Shown here in pieces: positions 59,725-64,000 of a DNA stretch of 64,000 nt. The stretch spans positions 186,001 to 250,000 of the forward strand of contig OY970313.1 in assembly GCA_963716445.1 (NCBI GenBank), in the 5' to 3' direction. Below the pieces are notes generated by a model. It did not search any database. It was not told the origin of the DNA and saw only the letters and a list, made by a program, of their open reading frames with translations. Source of the DNA: JAAYBF01 sp963716445 (GTDB lineage: Bacteria > Actinomycetota > Thermoleophilia > Solirubrobacterales > Thermoleophilaceae). The translations under genes were made by a program, and so were the position numbers. The stretch's first letter is position 1. Each line of letters starts with the position of its first letter.

Positions 59725-60573
59725 ATGCCGCACCGCAAGCCAGAGCCGCCCGAGCTGATCGTCGTCAAGGTGGGCGGCAGCTGCCTCGAGGAGCTCGAGC
59801 CCGCGTGGTGGGACCAGCTCGCCGACTTCTGCCCGCCCTGCAAGCTCGTCGTCGTCCACGGCTGGTCGCGGATGGTGAGCAGCGCGACGCCCGCGGGCCA
59901 GCCCGACTTCATCGTCGACAAGCACGGCTTCCGCAGCCGCTACACGACCGAGGCGGTGCTCGAGGAGATCGTCCGCGTGAGCCGCGAGCTGCGCAAGGGC
60001 ATCGCCGCCCGGCTGCGCGAGCGCGGCATGGTGGTCGAGGCGGTCGACGGCGCCGACTCGCGCCTGCTGCACGCCGAGGTGCGCCAGAACATGTGGTGGG
60101 TCGGCGACGACCTCGTGCCGCTGACCAACCTCGTCGGGCCGGTCCGCGAGGTCGACCGCTCGCGGCTCGACCTGCTGCTCGCCGAGAACGACGCCGTCGT
60201 CGTCAGCCCGCTCGCCGTCACGCCGGACCACCCGCGCGTCAACACCGACGCCGACCGCGCCGCCGCCGCGATCGCCGGCAGCGGAGGAGCCAGCCGGCTC
60301 GCGCTCGTGATGGACGCCGAGGCCGTCCAGGCCGACGGCAGCGCCGTCCGCAACGCCACCCGCGCCGATCTCACCGACCTCGCCCGCCACGCCAAGGGCG
60401 GCATGGCCAAGAAGCTCCGCGCCGTCGAGGAGGCCTTCGCCCACGGCGTCCAACAGGTCGCCATCGGCCGCGCCCCCCTCCCCGACCTCCTCTCCGGCCG
60501 CGCCGGAACCCTCATCGCCGCCGCCCCCGCTGCCCCCGACGTCCCCCTACCATCGCCCCCAACCATCGACTGA
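59725..60573 (+). CDS. lysZ: LysZ/ArgB-like amino-acid kinase
   Basis: The 282 residues start at ATG 59725. The amino-acid-kinase features are 'VVKVGGSCLEE', 'VVVHGWSRMVSSAT', 'GRAGTLIAAA', and the 'KGGMAKKLRAVEEA' ATP-site segment of ArgB/LysZ. It phosphorylates the gamma/delta-carboxylate of the LysW-bound amino acid. The order LysX-LysY-LysZ is that of known LysW modules. The stop is followed by the repeat array. Confidence 0.92.
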   Translation: MPHRKPEPPELIVVKVGGSCLEELEPAWWDQLADFCPPCKLVVVHGWSRMVSSATPAGQPDFIVDKHGFRSRYTTEAVLEEIVRVSRELRKGIAARLRERGMVVEAVDGADSRLLHAEVRQNMWWVGDDLVPLTNLVGPVREVDRSRLDLLLAENDAVVVSPLAVTPDHPRVNTDADRAAAAIAGSGGASRLALVMDAEAVQADGSAVRNATRADLTDLARHAKGGMAKKLRAVEEAFAHGVQQVAIGRAPLPDLLSGRAGTLIAAAPAAPDVPLPSPPTID

Positions 60574-60866
60574 ACGTTTGCATGGGCCCTGACCCGGTCA
60601 ACCTTCCACTCGTTCCGATAGGGCCTCCACTCGTCCCGGACGGCGGCGCCACTCGTCCCGATGGAGGCTCCCGCCTCGGTGGAGGCTTGTATGGGCTCTG
60701 ACCCGGTCAAACTTCCACTCGTTCGGATGCGGGGTCTCGCCTCGCGGCTGGGTGGAAGTTTGTATGGGCTCTGACCCGGTCAAGGTTCCAGTCGTGGGCT
60801 GGGGGCTCGCGGGCTGGTGGCTCGGTGGAGTTTTGAATGGGTTCTGACCCGGTCAAAGTTCCAGTC
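60571..60866. repeat. Four copies of the dispersed palindromic repeat
   Basis: The core (T/C)(T/G)(G/A)ACCCGGTCAA with flanking TGGAAGTTTG-like and CAAACTTCCA-like arms is present at about 60571-60612, 60679-60720, 60751-60792 and 60824-60866. In the second and third copies the arms pair over 8-10 bp and an inner GGG/CCC pairs too. Between copies 1 and 2 lie further small inverted repeats. The array separates the kinase from the aminotransferase in the operon, and the last copy contains an in-frame ATG (60837). Confidence 0.85.
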
Positions 60867-60905
60867 GAGGGTTCGGCGGGCGAGGTTGGGGAGGCGGATG
60901 GGGCT

Positions 60906-62075
60906 GTGCCGCGGGCGATGACGGAGCTGCGGAAGGCGGCGCGGGCGGCGAGACCGGAGGGGTTGATCGATTTGAGCCGCTCCGAGCCGTTGCCGATTCC
61001 GTTTCCCGACGCCTGCGCCGCGCGGGTGGCCGAGGAGTTCGCGCGGGCGCGGCTGTACTCGCCGCCCGCCGGCCTGGCGATCGCCCGCGAGGCGGTGGCG
61101 CGCTACGCCGGCGCCGCGACCGGCCTCGAGATCGGCGCCGACCGCGTGACCGTCACTCCGGGGGCGATGGCCGGCATCTCGATAGCGCTGCGGGCGCTCG
61201 TCGAGCCCGGGTCCGAGGTGCTCGTGCCGCGGCCGTACTTCCACTCGCACCCGAAGCAGGTGGCGATGCTCGGCTCGACGCCGCGCTTCGTCGACACGCG
61301 GCCCGAGCGGGGGGTGCTCACGCCCGAGGCCGTCGAGCGCGAGCTGGGCCCGCGGACCCGCGCGCTGCTGCTCTGCAATCCGTCGAACCCCGCCGGCGTC
61401 GTGCTCTCGCGCGAGCAGCTCGAGCAGATCGTCGCCGTGCTGCCGCCGCACGTCGTCGTGATCGGCGACGAGGTCTACGCCGAGTTCCTCTACGACGGCG
61501 CGTTCACGAGCGTGCTCGAGATCGTCGCCGCCGAGGACGCCGGCCGCGAGGCGGTCGCGCTCGGCACGGCGTCGAAGACGGCCGCGATGCCCGGCTGGCG
61601 CGTCGGCTCGGCGGTCGGCTCGCCCGGCCTCGCCCCGCGGCTGGCCAGCGCCGCCGCCACGCTCACCGGCCCGGCCAGTGTGCCGACCCAGCTCGCCTAC
61701 GCCGCCTGGCTCGACGACCCGCCCACCGCCGACCGCATGGCCCCCTACCGGCCTCGCCTGCGCGACGTGCTTGCCGCCCTCGACGCCGGCGGCCTCTCGG
61801 TCCGCCCGCCCGACGGCACCTACTACGTCTGGGCCACGGCGGCCCCCGGATCGGCCGCGGCAGAGGCCGGAATCGGCTCCGCAGAGGGGGTCCTGGAGGC
61901 GGCCGCCGCGACCGGTGTGCTGGTCTGGCCGGGAACTCTCTTCGGAGATCGCGAAAGTGTGCGAATATCCCTGAGCGTCCCCCGCCGCGATCTGCGAGAC
62001 GGGGTGACGAAGCTGGCGGACTCATGGAGGGAGGTCCGGGAGGGTGACGTACCTATTTCTCGATCCAGGCGCTGA
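60906..62075 (+). CDS. Aminotransferase, class I/II (AspC family)
   Basis: PLP-enzyme motifs: 'NPSNPAGVVLSREQL', 'VIGDEVYAEFLYDG', Schiff-base Lys in 'LGTASKTAAMPGWRVGSAVG'. The protein is read here from GTG 60906, behind GGGGAGG; the first in-frame ATG (60837) lies inside the palindromic repeat and would add repeat-encoded residues 'MGSDPVKVPVEG'. It may transaminate the LysW-bound semialdehyde (LysJ-like step) or the free product. Note LysJ itself belongs to class III; this is not of that type. Confidence 0.85.
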   Translation: MPRAMTELRKAARAARPEGLIDLSRSEPLPIPFPDACAARVAEEFARARLYSPPAGLAIAREAVARYAGAATGLEIGADRVTVTPGAMAGISIALRALVEPGSEVLVPRPYFHSHPKQVAMLGSTPRFVDTRPERGVLTPEAVERELGPRTRALLLCNPSNPAGVVLSREQLEQIVAVLPPHVVVIGDEVYAEFLYDGAFTSVLEIVAAEDAGREAVALGTASKTAAMPGWRVGSAVGSPGLAPRLASAAATLTGPASVPTQLAYAAWLDDPPTADRMAPYRPRLRDVLAALDAGGLSVRPPDGTYYVWATAAPGSAAAEAGIGSAEGVLEAAAATGVLVWPGTLFGDRESVRISLSVPRRDLRDGVTKLADSWREVREGDVPISRSRR

Positions 62076-63468
62076 CGCGGCTCGCCGCGACGTCTACACG
62101 CTCGCCCAGTCGATGGGCATGGGCGTGACGCTGATCGCCGGGCGCCCGCCGCACGACGCGACCGGCGTCGACGAGCTGATCGAGGTCGACCCGACCGACC
62201 CCGGCGCGGTGCTCGCGGCGACCGCGCTGACGCAGAACGTCGAGGGGGTCGTCAACTGCTCGGAGTCCTGCCTGCGCACCCAGGCCGCGCTCGTCGAGCG
62301 CTACGGCGTCCCCGGCATCCATCCCGAGACGGCCGACGTCTGCCGCGACAAGCGGCTGATGGCGCGGCGCTTCGAGCAGCACGGCGTGCCGATCGCCCGC
62401 CGCGCGGTCGTCGAGCGCAAGGCCGACCTCGAGGCCGCCGTCCGCGAGGTGGGTTGTCCCGGCGTGCTGAAGCCGACGACCGGCGTCGCCAGCCTCTTCA
62501 CGGTCCGCTTCGACAGCGCCGAGGAGCTGGCCTCCCGCTTCGAGGAGTTCGCCGCCGCCGCGGCCAGCCACCCCGCGGCCGCGATCCGCGAGATGAACGG
62601 CCGCTGGCTGGTCGAGGAGTACCTCGACGGCCCGGCGTTCAGCGTCGAGTCGCTGACGCTCGGCGGGGAGACGACGCACATCGGCATCTGCCAGAAGGGC
62701 GAGATGTCGCGGCCGTTCTTCCTCGAGACCGGCCACGTCTGCCCGGCGCCGCTGAGCGCCGAGCGCCGCGACGAGATGCTCGACGTCGCCGGCCGCGCCG
62801 TCCACGCGCTGGGCATCGCCGACGGCATCAGCCACACCGAGCTGAAGCTGACCTCGCGCGGCCTGCGCGTGCTCGAGGTCGGCGCGCGGATGGGCGGCGG
62901 CTCGATCCGCCAGGTCGTAGAGCTCGCCACCGGCGTCGACCTGCTCGCGGTGACGCTCGAGCTGGCGCGCGGACGGCGGCCGGAGATCGCCGCGGCCCCG
63001 GGCCGCGCGGCGGCGAGCCGCAGCTGGTTCCCCACCCGGCCCTGCGTCGTCCGCGACGTCGCGCTCGCCGACGAGCTGCTCGACCTGCCGGGGATCGTGG
63101 CGGTCAACCGCTGGATGCGCGCGGGCGAGGTCTACCGGCTGCCGCCCGACGGCTACCGCGAGGTGCTCGGCGTCGTCGCCGTCGGCGACACGCCGCAGCG
63201 GGCGATCGCCAACGCCGAGGCCGCGATCGCCGCCGCCGACCGCGGCGAGGCCGTCGAGGTCGACTACGACGAGGAGGCGATCCGCAGCGCCCGCCCGCCG
63301 GCCCCCGACCCGGCCGACGCCGCGTCCGCCGGCAACGCCGGCCCGGCCGACGCTCACACCCGCGCGACGCCCGATCGCAGCCGTGGCGGCGCGCACGCCG
63401 GCGCGACGCCCGATCGCCGTCGCGGCGCCGCCACCGGCAAGGCCACCGCCGAGGAGGCCGTCGCGTGA
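62044..63468 (+). CDS. ATP-grasp ligase (CarB/biotin-carboxylase-like, dipeptide-ligase type)
   Basis: The 474 residues start at GTG 62044 behind GGAGGGAGG, overlapping the aminotransferase by 32 bp. Features: 'CRDKRLMARRFEQHGVPIARRA', 'CPGVLKPTTGVASLFTV', 'WLVEEYLDGPAFSVESL', and the metal/ATP site 'HTELKLTSRGLRVLEVGARMGGG'. Such stand-alone ATP-grasp enzymes form amide bonds between amino acids. It may join the cluster's amino acid to a second one. The C-terminal ~60 residues are low-complexity ('ATPDR.RG.' repeats). Substrate undetermined. Confidence 0.85.
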   Translation: MTYLFLDPGADAARRDVYTLAQSMGMGVTLIAGRPPHDATGVDELIEVDPTDPGAVLAATALTQNVEGVVNCSESCLRTQAALVERYGVPGIHPETADVCRDKRLMARRFEQHGVPIARRAVVERKADLEAAVREVGCPGVLKPTTGVASLFTVRFDSAEELASRFEEFAAAAASHPAAAIREMNGRWLVEEYLDGPAFSVESLTLGGETTHIGICQKGEMSRPFFLETGHVCPAPLSAERRDEMLDVAGRAVHALGIADGISHTELKLTSRGLRVLEVGARMGGGSIRQVVELATGVDLLAVTLELARGRRPEIAAAPGRAAASRSWFPTRPCVVRDVALADELLDLPGIVAVNRWMRAGEVYRLPPDGYREVLGVVAVGDTPQRAIANAEAAIAAADRGEAVEVDYDEEAIRSARPPAPDPADAASAGNAGPADAHTRATPDRSRGGAHAGATPDRRRGAATGKATAEEAVA

Positions 63469-64000
63469 AGCTCTCGGTCTTCCGCCAGGAGGAGTTCTTC
63501 GAGGACTACGAGTTCAGCTGCGAGCTGATGCTCGCGCTCAGCGGCGCCGAGCCGATGACCGCGGCCGAGCTCAGCGAGATCGTCGGCGAGCGGCCGCAGC
63601 CCGACTGGGAGATCGGCTACACGCCGTCGTCGGGCTACCCCGAGCTGCGCGACGCCATCGCCGCGCTCAACCCGCCGGCCGAGCAGGACAACGTGATGGT
63701 CACCGTCGGCGCGATCGAGGGGCTGCTGATCCTGCACAACCTGCTGCTCGAGCCGGGCGACGAGGTCATCTGCCTCTGGCCCGCCTACCAGCCGCTCTAC
63801 GAGCTCGCGCGCGGCGCCGGCGGCAGCGTCCGCTTCGTCGAGCTCGACGAGCAGCGCGACTTCGCGATCGACCTGACCGAGGTCGAGGCCGCGGTCGGCG
63901 ACCGCACGCGCGTCGTGCTGCTCAACGTGCCGCACAACCCGACCGGCCAGACCGTCTGCCCCGACGACCTGCGCGAGCTGGCGCGCCGGCTCGAGCCGCG
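63465..64000 (+). CDS. Aminotransferase class I/II (partial, runs off the window)
   Basis: The first ~178 residues start at GTG 63465, overlapping the ligase stop (GTGA). 'IGYTPSSGYPELRDAIAAL', 'VTVGAIEGLLILHNLLLEPGDEVICLWPAYQPLYE', and 'LLNVPHNPTGQ' are PLP-dependent fold type I motifs. The closest kind I recognise is the VioD/capreomycidine-synthase-like group of aminotransferase-related enzymes, but the PLP lysine lies beyond the window so activity is not confirmed. Confidence 0.8.
   Translation, partial: MKLSVFRQEEFFEDYEFSCELMLALSGAEPMTAAELSEIVGERPQPDWEIGYTPSSGYPELRDAIAALNPPAEQDNVMVTVGAIEGLLILHNLLLEPGDEVICLWPAYQPLYELARGAGGSVRFVELDEQRDFAIDLTEVEAAVGDRTRVVLLNVPHNPTGQTVCPDDLRELARRLEP

Noticed and set aside
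1..64000. CRISPR arrays, rRNA, tRNA, integrase/attachment sites, IS transposases
   Set aside because: None was seen: no regular repeat-spacer arrays, no cloverleaf with a GGTTCGAATC-type arm, and no transposase or integrase motifs in any frame.

Overview
The window is high-GC, densely coded bacterial DNA. It has GTG and TTG starts, many GTGA/ATGA stop-start overlaps, a methylmalonyl-CoA epimerase, a VapBC pair and very many TetR regulators. Long secreted proteins with NHL, fibronectin-III and repeated 'DGxxVFFxS' blocks, together with numerous small acidic lipoproteins, suggest a deep-branching actinobacterium of the Thermoleophilia/Solirubrobacterales kind (inference from gene content; no rRNA or tRNA gene was seen).

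Region by region. 1-7 kb: MpaB-like oxygenase, aldehyde dehydrogenase, RarA, VapBC and two TetR genes. 7.2-14.5 kb: a two-gene cassette of very large secreted proteins (A1, A2). 14.7-22.4 kb: a covalently tandem TetR, an SGNH hydrolase next to a membrane Vps62-like protein, a di-iron R2-like/SCP2 fusion with a divergent TetR, and a lipoprotein. 22.4-30.6 kb: M20 deacylase, an FtsH-like protease, a kinase fusion, methylmalonyl-CoA epimerase, PAP2 phosphatase and YchF. 31-36 kb: SpoIID-domain protein, several small lipoproteins and a second Vps62-like protein. 36-46.7 kb: four copies of a ~235-residue secreted protein, each with its own promoter, structured leader and terminator (one copy frameshifted). 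Between copies 1 and 2 lies a second, multiply frameshifted copy of the secreted two-gene cassette (B1, B2). 46.8-51.3 kb: a secreted protein, a lipoprotein and a run of four TetR-type genes, including a tandem TetR and one without a DNA-binding domain. 51.5-52.4 kb: two related non-coding RNA candidates flanking a small XRE regulator. 52.4-64 kb: a divergent biosynthetic cluster built around the amino-group carrier protein LysW. It holds a homocitrate-synthase-like enzyme, LysW and a leucyl-tRNA-synthetase-like protein on one side. On the other side are a DAP-decarboxylase-like enzyme, LysX-, LysY- and LysZ-like enzymes, two aminotransferases and a second ATP-grasp ligase; it runs off the right edge.

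Two things stand out. First, the LysW cluster combines carrier-protein amino-acid chemistry with a LeuRS paralogue whose editing motifs look degenerate and a decarboxylase in which the usual catalytic Cys appears to be His. It may make a non-proteinogenic amino acid or peptide. Second, small hairpins that display GGAGGG in the loop recur across the window: over ribosome-binding sites of lipoprotein genes, in the leaders of the four secreted paralogues, in a short orphan transcript with its own terminator, and in the two RNAs flanking the XRE gene, where stems change with pairing preserved. That looks like an undescribed RNA element family.
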